A stretch of DNA of 64,000 nt, taken from assembly GCF_027887165.1 (NCBI RefSeq), contig NC_077231.1:194730334-194794333 (forward strand), read 5' to 3'. Positions 1-11,023 of this stretch are shown in pieces. Every line of letters begins with the position of its first letter. Position 1 is the first letter of the stretch. A model generated the notes under the pieces. That model was given only the letters and a program-made list of their open reading frames with translations. It searched no databases and was not told where the DNA came from. The stretch is from Monodelphis domestica. Its lineage: Eukaryota > Chordata > Mammalia > Didelphimorphia > Didelphidae. Both the position numbers and the translations under genes were made by a program.

Positions 1-815
1 ACAAGTCTTTTCCCTTATTATCTCTTGGGGAACAAACCCAGCAGTGCCATGGCTGGATCGAAGGGCAGACAGTCTTTTAGTGCCCTTTGGGCATAGTTCC
101 AAATAGCCCTCCAGAATGGTTGGATCAATTCACAACTCCACCAGCAAGGCATTAATGTCCTTACTTTGCCTGCATCCCCTCCAGCATTCATTACTTTCCA
201 TAGCTGTAATGTTAGCCAATCTGCTTGGTGTGAGCTGATACCTCAGAGTTGTTTTGATTTGCATTTCTCTGATTATAAAAGATCTAGAACACTTTTTCAT
301 GTGCTTATTAATAGTCTTGATTTCTTTAACTGAAAATTACCTATTCATGTCCCTTGCCCATTTTTCAATTGGAGAATGGCTTGATTTTTTGTACAACTGG
401 TTTAGCTCTTTATAGATTTGAGTAATTTGGCCTTTGTCAGAGGTTTTTGTTATGAAGATTGTTTCCCAATTTGTTGATTTCCTTCTAATTTTAATTACAT
501 TGGTTTTGTTTGTACTGAAAAATTTTAATTTGATGTAGTCAAAATTATTTATTTTGCATTTTGTGACTCTTTCTAAGTCTTGCTTGGTTTTAAAATCTTT
601 CCCTTCCCAAAGGTCTGACATGTATACTATTCTGTGTTTACCTAACTTACTTATAGTTTCCTTCTTTATATTCAAGTCATTTTCCCATTCTGAGTTTATC
701 TTGGTGTAGGGTTTGAGATGTTGATCCAAACCTAATCTCTCCCACACTGTCTTCCAATTTTTCCAGCAGTTTTTATCAAATACTGGATTTTTGTCCCAAA
801 AGCTGGGACAAAAGC

Positions 816-1895
816 TTTTTTTTTTACAAGGTAGTACCTATTTAATCAACTTTTGAGGACAGAGCCCAAACCCCTGTACAAAAACCACCAAAACTTGTCT
901 TTGGGAAAATAATGAAATGTACATAAAAACCAACGGGGGTGGGGGAAGGAGAAAAACTTATCAATTTGTTGGTGGAGGAGGAGGAACATTTCCAGGTCCT
1001 TCTGAGGGAAGAGGGGGCTGCAACATTGGGGGCATAGGAGTTGGGGGATGTACTCCTGGGTTTGGGGGGTGTACACCTGGGGCTTGGGTATGAATCCCTG
1101 GAGCTTAGGGATGAACCCCTGGAGCCTGAGGGTGAACCCCTGGAGCCTGAGGGTGAACTCCTAGAGCCTGAGGGTGAACCCCTGGAGCCTGGGGATGAAC
1201 CCCAGGAGCCTGGGGGTGTACCCCAGGTGCTTGGGGATGAACCCCTGGAGCTTGAGTGTAAACTCCTAGAGCTTGGGCGTGAACCCCAGGTGCTTGGGGG
1301 TGAACCCCTGGAGCCTGAGGATGAACCCCAGGTGCTTGGGGGTGTACCCCAGGACCTTGAGGGTGAACCCCAGGTGCTTGGGGATGAACTCCTGGAGCCT
1401 GAGGATGCACCCCAGGTGCAGGGGGGTGTACCCCAGGAGCCAGGGGATGCACCCCAGGAGCTGAGGGATGTACCCCAGGAGCTGGGGGATGCACTCTTGG
1501 AGCAGGAGGGTGCACCCCTGGAGCAGAAGGATGTACTCCAGGAGCAGGGGGATGTACCCCGGGAGCAGGAGGATATACCCCAGGAGCAGGTGGGTGAACT
1601 CTAGGAGCTGGAGGGGGCATCTGAGGAGGCCCGGGAGGGCCAGGACGTGCAGGCCCACTGGGAGGTATGGGTGGCAGAGGCATGCCACCTGGAGGTGGGG
1701 GTGGCAAAGACTCTGGCAGAGGTGGTCGAGGAGGCAAACCATTCATCAGTGGGAGTGGGGGCCACTTCACTCCAGGAGGCCCAGCAGGGAGGGCTGGAGG
1801 CACAGGAGGCTTCTCCATCTTAAAATGGAACTGGAAAAAAAACTGCTTAGTTTCTCTGTTCCATTGGGTCCAAAACTTCCCTTCTGCCTTGTCAA
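816..1895 (-). pseudogene. SF3A2: SF3A2 processed retropseudogene, 5'-truncated, inserted in L1
   Basis: SF3A2 (SF3a66) is a U2 snRNP protein needed for prespliceosome assembly. On the minus strand the sequence reads KAEGKFWTQWNRETKQFF, then QFHFKMEKPPVPPALPAGPP, a proline-rich stretch, about 27 heptads of the GVHPQAP type, and the C-terminus PPMLQPPLPSEGPGNVPPPP before TGA at 961-963. This is the recalled order of the C-terminal half of vertebrate SF3A2. There are no introns. An ATTAAA signal at 841-846 precedes a ten-base A tail (816-825) by about 15 nt, so it is an L1-mobilised mRNA copy. The N-terminal zinc-finger half is missing; the 5' break lies around 1886-1895. One heptad near 1104 carries a TAA in frame where glutamine is expected. 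No clear target duplication was found, perhaps because of later change at the junctions. Expression is unlikely. Confidence 0.9.
1045..1610 (-). repeat. 21-bp coding minisatellite in the SF3A2 retrocopy
   Basis: About 27 tandem units of 21 bp, each encoding a heptapeptide such as GVHPQAP or GVHPPAP. The units differ at single bases, and the right half (PPAP type) is distinct from the left half (PQAP type), as in the parent gene. GC content is far above that of the surrounding L1. The mirrored plus-strand reading of the same repeat is long and open but is only the antisense of this array. Confidence 0.9.
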
Positions 1896-4607
1896 AGACT
1901 GTCTTACTGAGGTCATTTACCCCAAGTCTATTCCACTGATCCTCCTTTCTGTCTCTTAACCAGTACCAAATTGTTTTGATGACCTCTGCTTTGTAATATA
2001 GTTTGAGATCTGGGACTGCAAGGCCACCTTCCTTTGTATTTTTTTTTTCATTATTTCCCTGGATATCCTTGATCCTTTATTCTTCCAAATGAACTTTGTT
2101 ATGGTTTTCTCTAATCCAGTAAAATAGTTTTTTGGTAGTTCAATGGGTATGGCATTAAAGAGATATATAAATTTGGGTAGGATGGTTATTTTTATTATGT
2201 TAGCTCATCCCACCCTTGAGCAATCAATGTTTTTCCAATTGTTTAGATCTAGTTTTAATTGTGTGGAGAGTGTTCTGTAGTTGTGTTCATATAGTTCCTG
2301 TGTTTGTCTCGGCAGATAGATTCTTAAGTATTTTATATTGTCTCGGGTGACTTTAAATGGAATTTCTCTTTCTAATTTTTGCTGCTGAACTGGGTTGGAG
2401 ATATATAGAAATGCTGATGACTTATATGGGTTTATTTTGTATCCTGCAACTTTGCTAAAGTTGTTGATTATTTCGATTAGCTTTTTGGTTGATTCCCTAG
2501 GATTCTTTAAGTAAATCATCATATTGTCCACAAAGAGTGAGAGCTTGGTCTCCTCATTGCCAATTTTAATACCTTCAATTTCTTTTTCTTCTCTAATCGC
2601 TACTGCTAGTGTTTCTAGTATAATATTAAATAATAAAGGTGATAATAGGCATCCTTGTTTGACTCCTGATCTTATTGGAAAGGCTTTGAGTTTTTCCCCA
2701 TTGCAGATGATGTTTGCTGATGGCTTTAGGTATATACTTTTTATTATTTTTAGGAAAGGCCCTTCTATTCCTATACTTTCTAGTGTTTTCAATAGGAATG
2801 GGTGTTGTATTTTGTCAAAGGCTTTTTCCGCATCTATTGAGATAATCATGTGATTTTTGTCATTTTGCTTGTTTATATGGTCAATTATGTGGATGGTTTT
2901 CCTAATATTGAACCATCTTTGCATTTCTGGTTTGAATCCTACCTGATCATAGTGGATAACCCTTGTGATGACTTGCTGGAGTCTTTTTGCTAGTATCCTA
3001 TTTAAGATTTTTGCATCTATATTCATTAGGGAGATTGGTTTATAATTTTCTTTCTCTGTTTTTAACCTGGCTGGCTTTGGGATCAGTATCATGTTTGTGT
3101 CATAAAAAGAATTTGGTAGAACCCCTTCTTGGCTTATTATGTCAAATAGTTTGTATAGTATTGGGGTTAGCTGTTCTTTGAATGTTTGATAGAATTCATT
3201 TGTGAATCCATCTGGACCTGGGGATTTTTTCTTAGGGAGTTCTTTGATGGCTTGTTCAATTTCTTTTTCTGATATTGGGTTGTTTAGGTAATTTATTTCT
3301 TCTTCTTTTAGTCTAGCCAATTTATATTTTTGTTAAGTATTCATTCATATCACTTAGATTGCCATATTTTTTGCCATACAATTGGGCATAGTAGTTTTTA
3401 ATGATTGCCTTGATTTCCTCTTCATTAGAGGTGAGGTCTTCCTTTTCATATTGGATACTGTCAATTTGTTTTTTTCTTTCTTTTTTAATTAGGCTGGCTA
3501 GTACTTTCTCAATTTTATTTGTTTTTTTCAAAGTACCAGCTTCTAGTCTTATTTATTAAATCAATAGTTCTTGAACTTTCAATTTTATTAATTTCTCCTT
3601 TGATTTTTAGGATCTCTAATTTAGTCTTCATCTGAGGGTTTTTAATTTGTTCACGTTCTAGTTTTTTTAATTTGTATGCCAAATTCATTGACCTCTGCCC
3701 TTCTTAATTTGTTTATATATGAGCTCAAGGATATAAATTTCCCCCTGAGTACTGCTTTGGCTGCATCCCATAGGTTTTGAAAGGATGTCTCACCATTGTA
3801 ATTTTCTTCAATGAAGTTATTAATTGTTTCTACAATTTGTTCTTTAACTAGCTGGTTTTGGAGAATCATATTGTTTAATTTACAATTAATTTTTGATTTA
3901 TCTATCCATGTACCCTTACTAATTATTATTTTTATTGCATTGTGGTCTGATAAGGTTGCATTTATTATTTCTGTCCTTTTGTACTCATTTGCAATGAGTA
4001 CATGGTTAATTTTTGTGAATGTACCATGTACTGCTGAAAAGAAGGTGTATTCCTTTTTGTCCCTATTTATTTTTCTCCATATGTCTACTAACTCTAAGAT
4101 TTCATTTACTTCTCTCACCTCTTTCTTATTTATTTTTTGATTTGATTTATCTAGTTTGGATAGGGGAAGGTTCAGATCTCCCACTAGTATAGTTTTACTA
4201 TCTATTTCATCCTTGTGCTCCTCTAGTTTCTCCTTTAAAAATTTGGATGCTCTGCCATTTGGTGCATACATATTGAGTACAGATATTTCCTCGTTGTCTA
4301 TATTGCCTTTTATCAGGATGTAATTACCTTCCCTATCTTTTTTAACTAGATTTATTTTTACTTTGGCTTTGTCCGATATCATGATTGCTACTCCTGCCTT
4401 CTTTTTATCTTTTGATGCCCAATAGATTTGGCTCCATCCTCTTACTTTCACCCTATGCGTATCTATCTTCCTCATGGGTGTTTCTTGCAGACAGCATATG
4501 GTAGGGTTTTGGATTCTAATCTGCTCCACTATTCACTTGTGTTTTAGGGGTGAGTTCATTCCATTCACATTCAGAGTTATGATTACTAGTTGTGTATTTC
4601 CCAGCAT

Positions 4608-5339
4608 TTTGATTTCTACTCCTGGTCCTGCCTTTTCTTCTTTCACTATTTCCTTCTATACCAATGTTTGTTTATAGTCAGTCCCCCCATCCCCCGCTTG
4701 TTTTACTTCCCTTTCTACCCCCCTCCCTTCTTATTCCCTCTCTTATTTTCCCCTGTAGTCTTTAAACATTTCCCCCCCACTCTCTCCTTCCCTTGTACTG
4801 CTTCCCTCCCTACCAGTCCGTTTTTTACCCTTCTACTCCCCTATAGGGCGCAAATCTATTCTCTTCCCTAATGGATTGGATTGTTCTTCCCTCTTTGGGT
4901 CAGTTTCAAAGTACATAAGAGTTGAGTATTTCCTGTCTCCAACCTCTTTACCCTTCTAGTGTAACGATTTTCTACACCCTCCTGTCATGAGCTTCTTTGT
5001 GACATATAAATTTACCCCCATTTGTTTCTTTTCCCATTTCTTTTAGTCATAACCTCTTTTTTTAGCTCTAGTCATGTATATATATATATATATATACATA
5101 CACACATGTATATGTATTTATGCATGCATATATCTATATACCTATTTATGTCTTGTCTTTTCATTCTATACAGTTTGTCACTGTTCCCTCTGAGTGTAAT
5201 TCTTCTAGCTGCTCAGGTGATAGAAACAGTTTTTAAGAGTTAGCAATGACCTCTTTTCTTATAGGGATACATATCATTTTAACTTATTGAGTCTCTTAAA
5301 AATGTTTGTTGTTGTTTTTTTTGTTTTTCCCCCTCTTTT
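4608..5339 (-). other. L1 inter-ORF spacer with pyrimidine tracts and TA repeat
   Basis: The stretch between the ORF1 stop (5340) and the ORF2 start (4607) is about 730 bp, much longer than the few dozen bases known in human L1. It is C/T-rich on the plus strand (about 4680-5000) and contains a TATA/CACA microsatellite (about 5073-5125). Copy B has the same spacer with a TA repeat at the equivalent place, so the layout belongs to the family and not to this copy. Confidence 0.75.
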
Positions 5340-6392
5340 TTAATTACCTTTTGATAATTCTCTTGAGTTCTGTGGTTGGACATCAAATTTTCTGTTCAGA
5401 TCTGGTCTTTTATTTATGAATGCTTGGAACTCTTCTGTTGTGTTGAACGACCATACTTTCCCCTGTATGAATATAGCCAGTTTTGATGGGTATTTTATTC
5501 TTGGTTGTATACCTAGTTCCCTTGCTTTCTGGAATATCATATTCCATGCCTTTCGGTCCTTCAGTGTGGATGCATCCAGATCCTGTGTTAACCTCACCGT
5601 GTTTCCGTGGTATCTGAATGGGTTCTTCTTGGCAGCTTTTAATACCTGTTCTTTCATCTGATTGTTTTTGAATTTGGCTATAACATTTCTTGGTGTTGTC
5701 CGTTGGGGATTAAATACAGGGGGTGATCTGTGGATTCTTTCAATCTCCACTTTCCACTCTTGTTCTAGGATCTCGGGACAGTTTTTCTGGATAATTTCCT
5801 CTAGTATTATGTCCAGGCTTTTTCTTTTGTCTTGGTCTTCTGGTAGTCCAATTATTCTTAAATTGTCTCTTCTTGAATGATTTTCTAAATCATCTGTTTT
5901 GTGAATGAGATGCTTCACATTTTCCTCAATTTTTTCATTCTTTTTGTTTTGTTTTATAGTGTCCTGCTGCCTTGTGAGGTCACTTGATTCTAGTTGTTTT
6001 ATTCTGGTTCTTAAAGATTGGATTTCATCTCTGGCTTTTTGGTCATCCTTTTCCTTCTGATCTGATTTTCTTTGAAGATCGTCTTTCATCCTCTTTACCT
6101 CATCTTTCATCTCCTTTGCCTCATTTTCTAGCTGGTTAATTTTGGCTTTCAAGACACTATTTTCTCATTTTAGTTCAAGTGCCTCTGTTTCCAGATGACT
6201 TATCTTAATTTTTAAGTTCTTTTCCCAATTGTCTTCAGCCTCTCTTAGTTGTGCTTTGAGTTCTTCCACAGCCTGTATCCAATTCACTGGGATTTCTGGT
6301 TTATTGTTTGCTGATCTCTCCCCCTCTGTTCCATTTGCTTAGTAGTAGCTGTCTATTATAGTTTCTTTCTTCTTTTTCTGTTGTTTGCTCAA
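5340..6392 (-). pseudogene. L1 copy A ORF1 (RNA-binding chaperone), broken
   Basis: ORF1p is the trimeric coiled-coil RNA chaperone that coats L1 RNA. The largest open piece (5340-6152, 270 residues) starts with a heptad coiled coil rich in K, E and Q (KINQLENEAKEMKDEVKRMK). It continues with an RRM-like region (NLRIIGLPEDQDKRKSLDII), then IERIHRSPP, and the C-terminal domain including DLDASTLKDRKAWNMIF. The coiled coil continues upstream in the same frame (EDNWEKNLKIKISHLETEAL) after a TGA near 6160. The expected start at 6392 is TTG where copy B has ATG, and a further TAA follows shortly after it. By comparison with copy B the intact protein would have been about 350 residues. Confidence 0.88.
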
Positions 6393-7517
6393 ATTCACCC
6401 TTTATTTATTCCCTGTATTTATCTGTGCTCTTTTTCCTCTCATTTTTTGGGGGGTACTTCTATCAGTCTCCCCTCTTGGAGCTTTAACAGAAGATCTCTT
6501 GGTGTAGTCTCTGGGGGAGGGTTGTTGGGGGGGGGGGTTTGAGCTTCCCTGTCCTCAGGAGGCTTTTGATTGGCTTAAAGTCCAGCAGTCAATGAGGATG
6601 GATGGGGAGCCTGGGCTTCCCTGTGTTCTGGAGACTTTTGATGGGATTAAGTTTAGCTTGGTTGGGCTGGGTTTACTCTGAGTTTTAAACTTCCTGGATG
6701 GCTGGAGCAAATATGGAGGATCTCCAAAGCTCTGGCCAGGCTGCCAGGTCTATGCTCCTTCTAGGCTGCCATCTTGACTCTGCCTCTAGGTTTCTGTTTT
6801 TTCAGAAGACCCTGCTCTCGAAGGAGGGAAGGGTCGTGGCCTCCCTGGGCTCTGAGGGCGTCTGATGGGATTACATTCAGCTGGTGTGGGCGAAATGATC
6901 CCTGAACCAAAAAACCTCCTCCCTAACAGTCTGTGTTGAATGCCTGGAGACTGGCCCAGGTTACTTTCAAGGTAAGTTCTTCGGAGCAACCCCTTTGCTG
7001 GCCCTGAGGTTTCTGTCCTTTCAGTAGCTCTTAGGGCTCCTGATGGGATTGGGTTCAGCTGGTGCCCTAAAGCTGGAACCTCCCTTGAGACTCAGATGGA
7101 AGGACCCAGCCAGGGGGCTACAGGCTTTCCCCTTCTCTCTATGTTTCCCTGCCTTCTGTGTTGGGAGCCCCAGAGACTGGCTCAGGTTGCTTTCAAGGTG
7201 AGTCTTTCAGAATAGCCAGCCCTGAGGCCCTTTTGCCAGCCCTGAGGTTCCCGCTGCTGCCATGGGCTCAGCCCTCTGGGTTGGGGGTGGGTGGGTCCTG
7301 GGACCTTCCTTCTGCCTACCCCTTAGATCCGAGTGATCTAGGGTTCTGGCTTTTGGGGGGCCATGCCTTTTGATCCAGGTCCAGGAGGAGGGTTCCCTGG
7401 GTCTGTCCTGTTGTTCAGCTTGAGTTTCGGTGTCCTAGGAGCACTCAGTTTGTGATCGGTAAGGAAGGGTTTCTGAGGTCTGAACTTTCGCTGCTTCTAA
7501 GCTGCCATCTTGACCAG
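6393..7517 (-). promoter_or_regulatory. L1 copy A 5' UTR with diverged repeated segments
   Basis: GC-rich compared with its surroundings. Segments recur inside it: GAGACTGGCYCAGGTT at about 6947 and 7173, and CTGATGGGATT...TTCAGCTGGTG at about 6861 and 7037, with weaker relatives near 6560 and 6630. GCTGCCATCTTGAC occurs near 6767 and again at the 5' end near 7501. This resembles a promoter built from diverged monomers, as known for mouse L1. The promoter role is inferred from position only. Confidence 0.6.
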
Positions 7518-8267
7518 AAGATACCCTCATTCTTCCTCTTGTCCAGGTTCTTATTGCTTCCATTTTTGAAACTCCAGGTCACTCCTCATCCCTCCCAATA
7601 ATTTCAATAACTGGCTCATAGTTTTTTTCTCTCTTTTAATCCATTTGAACATCCTGGCCTCACAGTTCTTAAAGTTCCTCAAATCCCATGGCATTACTAT
7701 ATCAGTCTAGCTAAACAATGCACAGGAGTGGTCATATCTTAGATACTCCTTTCTGTTTTCCTACTAAACTGATTTTGTTCAACATGCCAAAATTTATAGT
7801 TATAATTTTGCTACAAATCACCTTACTTATGTGGAATTTCCTGAAGATAGTTGTGATTGTATGAGTTATGCTGTATTTACAGTAAGTCCATATGATTAGA
7901 GGGGTATTGCATGAATATGTGTTCCTCTAAAACACTCAGACTAGGCCTCTCAAGAACTTTACAGATATGAGGATGACTTAAAATTTCTTAAAATGCCATT
8001 TCAAACTGGAGATAATGCCTGATTAAAACTAAACTTGATTTAGGAGAAATGAAGGGAGAGAAAGAAGTGACACCTGTGTGCTATACTTTGTTGAAAGCAT
8101 AACCTTGACTATGACCAGCCATAATTTCTATTTTCTCTTCCCAAATTTTCTCTTCAGTTATTATTGTGTTGGTTGTAACTATGGCCATTTGAAAAGATTC
8201 CCATCTGTGCATTTTTTTTGAGACAGTGGACTACTGTAGAATGTCAAATTTTTGTTTGTTGAATGTC
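7518..8267. other. No recognised feature (about 750 bp)
   Basis: AT-rich sequence right of L1 copy A. I see no open frame of note, no SINE boxes and no simple repeat. It may be old unrecognised repeat or single-copy DNA. Confidence 0.4.
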
Positions 8268-8440
8268 AGAAGAAGTATTGTATAATAGGAAGAGTGCTGG
8301 ATGGGGAAAGAAGATTTGGATATAATTCCTGGTTCTACTTACTATCAATGTGTCATTTGGACAAGACACTCTGTGGGTTCACTCCATTTCCCCAACAACA
8401 CATTTAAGGGGTTCACACTAAATGATTTTTTTAAAACTCT
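8268..8440 (+). repeat. MIR-like CORE-SINE
   Basis: Reads through the typical MIR order: AGTGCTGGAT, a GGTTCTACTTACTATCAATGTG core, and GGACAAGACACT in place of GGGCAAGTCACT. Diverged and without a clear tail. Confidence 0.7.
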
Positions 8441-9064
8441 GGAACTTATTAGCTACTTATGTTCCAACTAATTCTTTTTGGTTGTGTAAAGTCATCCAAC
8501 AGCAAGAGTCTTCATAGTCTTGTTATTCCCTTTATAAGCAAAAAAACCTTGGTATCTTCTTTGGCTTTCTCTTTCCTCAGAAAGCAGATATTAATTCTTT
8601 TTTCCTGGCTCTTTGTTGTGTCTTGTACAACATGCAAAAGGTTGCAAACCTCCCCAAATATATTTGGGAACTGTTTTCACAAAAAATGGGAAATATCCTT
8701 GAAAATCAAAGCCACTGATGCTGATCTGCTGACTGCTACTATTTTCTATCACATATGTCACATAGAAGCTATATGCCAAAGCAGCCTTATCTTGTTTCTT
8801 CTCTTTAAAAAGGTTCCTCAAATATCAGGTGATTGATTCCTGACCCCCAGTGGTACCGCCTCCAGGAAACTCCACCTGTTTCTCTTGGTAGAGTTGGAAT
8901 GGTCTGGGCACTGTGCTCTCCTTTGCTACTTTTTCTCCTGATGTGAATGTCACTTATTCTATCAATAATCTGATAGTAAATGTATAGACTCTGCTGAAAG
9001 CAAATCTCTTAGAAAAATCTCTAAAGATGAAATCACAAAGAAAGCAGAGTTAAAGTTATCTCAA
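8441..9064. other. No recognised feature (about 620 bp)
   Basis: A plus-strand frame of 125 codons at 8459-8836 is open but has no domain, no good start context and an antisense frame over the same stretch. I see no repeat signature. Confidence 0.4.
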
Positions 9065-9180
9065 TTGAGTCATGGTATCTTTTTGAGTCTCTCTTCATTT
9101 GTAAAATGAGAGATGGGGCTAGAAGGTCTCTCAGATGGTTTTTTCTGGCTCTAAATCTTTGATCCTTTCTCTAATCCATT
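9065..9180 (+). repeat. MIR-like 3' fragment
   Basis: Contains CATTTGTAAAATGAGAG, GGGCTAGAAGGTCTCTCAG and TGGCTCTAAATCTTTGATCC, the usual 3' half of mammalian MIR/Ther-1 SINEs. Confidence 0.7.
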
Positions 9181-9234
9181 CATTAAAAAAAGAAAGTGAA
9201 GAATGAGGAGTAGGAATATGAAAATAGTTTATAT

Positions 9235-9370
9235 TAATATCTAGCATTTATAGTGTCTTTTGACATTTGTAAAACACTTTACTAAAATCTTCTGCCTGAT
9301 GAAAGATTTGAAATCAAATCTTCTTTACTAGGTTCACTGCTCTAACACTGGACCACTTGGCTGTTTCCAG
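9235..9370 (-). repeat. MIR/MON1-like SINE fragment
   Basis: GCATTTATAGTG...GTAAAACACTTTAC followed by CTCTAACACTGGACCACTTGGC is the reverse of the 3' and 5' parts of a CORE-SINE, with the middle shortened. Confidence 0.5.
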
Positions 9371-9604
9371 ATATAATGACCAATGACCAAAAACAAACTC
9401 CTTGTCCCTTTTCCTAACTCCTTCATAACTGAGATTCTTTGATGAAGTGGGTACCAGTGCTCCTCAGATCCTTTGTTCAATCATCAGGTGGTGGTGAGCT
9501 CATGAGATAAGCACAGGACAAGAATTTAGCAAGACTCCAAGACTTCAAATTAGCATTGACTTCTTCTTTGCTGGTGGTTTTATGTAAATCAATTCATTAG
9601 ATCA

Positions 9605-9800
9605 GAGATTTAGAATTAGAAAGCACCTTAAAAGTAATCTAGTTTCATGCCCCTCCAAAGTACCCTTCATTTTACAACTAAGGAAACTATATCCTTGAAG
9701 CATGTAGTAAATTGTGCAAGAGATTCACAGAAGTGGGAAGCAGTAGAACTGGAACTGGAATTCAGGTCCTCTACTTCCATCCAAACCAGGTCCCGTTCTC
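9605..9800 (-). repeat. MIR-like SINE, reverse
   Basis: AGATTTAGAATTAGAAAGCACC, CATTTTACAACTAAGGAAACT and GGAATTCAGGTCCTCTACTTC are the reverse-complement landmarks of a MIR-type SINE, in the right order. Confidence 0.7.
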
Positions 9801-10514
9801 CTGTATCCATGTGGAGGGCATACAGGCTCCCACTTCTTTTGGCATTCTCATCTCCTGAAATATGTAACTGGTAATTGGGTTTTTAGGTTTGAAAAGAAGT
9901 TGTTTAATCAGTAGGCAGAGAGGATAATTTTTTTTTAGTGCAAAAACAAGGGTTTTCTGTGACACAGAAGGTTGGGCTCTACTCAGAATCATAAATGATC
10001 TCTTAGTACACAGCCCACAGAGCTCAAATCAGGACTAAACCAAAATAGCACAAGTGGGAGACAAGAGTGATTTAATTTGGATTTCAGAGAATGAGTTCTC
10101 TGTGCATGAGCGTCTAAAAAGGTATTTTTTAAATGACAAAATGCATTCCAGGTTTGTTGCTCACTGTGGCCTTCATGAACAGAATACATGCACCCACAGA
10201 AGAGATTGAGCAACAGTGATTAAAGAAATTAAAGATAGATTATCTGTTTCTAATAAAGATTACATCAAGAGAGGTTTTTTACAGTTTAATCACTACTTGG
10301 CAATTTTGAATAAGCAATAAAATATTGCATAGACATCAGACTGAGGTAGCAATATGTGGTATTCATATTTACTCATTTTATTAATTCACTTCTTCATTGA
10401 CTTATTCATTTATCTACTTATTCATTCATTATTCCATCCCTTAATATGTCAAACATTTCTTGCATTCCTTCAATACAATGAAATATCTAAGTGATGGACA
10501 GTTTCAAGGAGCAT
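9801..10514. other. Mostly unrecognised DNA with a TTCA-rich tract
   Basis: No gene or clear element. A degenerate TTCATT/ATTCA-rich tract lies at about 10365-10440. A short weak open frame on each strand is not convincing. Confidence 0.4.
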
Positions 10515-10725
10515 CATGCTGCTGTGGAAAAGAAATTACAGATATAGAAACCAAGAACCTGGGTTTATATCCTGGTTTTGCCCTTTATTGCTCGTCTGAC
10601 TTCTCTCAAGTCTCTTCTCTGGGTGTTAGTTTCCTCTTCTATAAAATGAGAGGGCTAATAAATACCAACCTAGAGAGCTTTAAAGGTTTGCAATGCACTT
10701 TACCTGTATTGTTTAATTTCTATCT
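10515..10725 (+). repeat. MIR/MON1-like SINE
   Basis: CCTGGGTTTATATCCTGG, GTTTCCTCTTCTATAAAATG and TTAAAGGTTTGCAATGCACTTT follow the CORE-SINE order through to its 3' segment. Confidence 0.65.
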
Positions 10726-10744
10726 CATTGACTAACACTAGGTC

Positions 10745-10995
10745 AAAAGATCATAGATTTAGAACTGGAAGCAATCTTAGAGGTCATTTAGTCCAATTTC
10801 CTCATTTTGTAGGTGAAGAAAGGAAAGCCTAGAAAAATGAAATGATTTGTCAAATGCATATAGTTAGTGTCTGAGGCTAGATTTTTCCATTCTCATTCCC
10901 TTTGAGCACTCTTTGCATTATACCATGGAGCTGTCCAATTAAAGTTGAACTAGATGGTCTCCAAGGTCCTATTCAACTTTAAATTCATAATCCTA
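10745..10995 (-). repeat. MIR-like SINE, reverse, plus adjoining tail
   Basis: ATAGATTTAGAACTGGAAGC, TTAGAGGTCATTTAGTCC and CTCATTTTGTAGGTGAAGAAA mark a reverse MIR-type SINE. GAACTAGATGGTCTCCAAGG at about 10946 is a separate MIR tail in the forward sense. Confidence 0.65.
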
Positions 10996-11023
10996 AGAAT
11001 AAACAAGATTTGATTCCTGCCTT

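Larger units (their letters stand above)
18..4607 (-). pseudogene. L1 copy A ORF2 (endonuclease-reverse transcriptase), broken
   Basis: ORF2 makes the apurinic-type endonuclease and reverse transcriptase that carry out target-primed reverse transcription. The likely start is the ATG at 4607, giving MLGNTQLVIITLNVNGMNSP, with a stop codon soon after. The endonuclease (3651-4529) shows LQET, MYAPNGR, GDLN and SDHN, matching the metal-binding and catalytic motifs of L1 endonuclease. The reverse transcriptase (2205-3320) shows [22 protein letters not shown] and, where the active site FADD is expected, FVDN: the second catalytic aspartate is lost. Further open pieces are 3322-3531 and 337-747 (C-terminal). 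The normal stop is TAA at 18-20, after LLGLFPKR. Frame changes and stops separate the pieces, and the SF3A2 insertion splits the C-terminal part. Confidence 0.9.
1..7517 (-). mobile_element. L1 LINE copy A, near full length, 3' tail beyond the window
   Basis: A non-LTR retrotransposon read on the minus strand: 5' UTR (about 6393-7517), ORF1 (5340-6392), a long inter-ORF spacer (4608-5339) and ORF2 (18-4607, interrupted). A second copy at 25414-31177 aligns along its length and shows that roughly 600 bp of 3' UTR and A-tail of copy A lie left of position 1. The 5' end is placed near 7517 because both copies stop being alignable just after the motif GCTGCCATCTTGACC or its counterpart. Both ORFs are broken, so the copy is dead. 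An SF3A2 retrocopy is inserted at 816-1895. Family assignment as a marsupial L1 rests on protein motifs and context, not on a search. Confidence 0.93.

Noticed and set aside
1041-1604. Plus-strand open frame of 187 codons rich in E, P, L and G
   Set aside because: It is the antisense of the 21-bp array of the SF3A2 retrocopy; its open reading comes from the repeat.
8459-8836. 125-codon plus-strand frame
   Set aside because: No domain, no supporting context, and an antisense frame of similar quality over the same bases.
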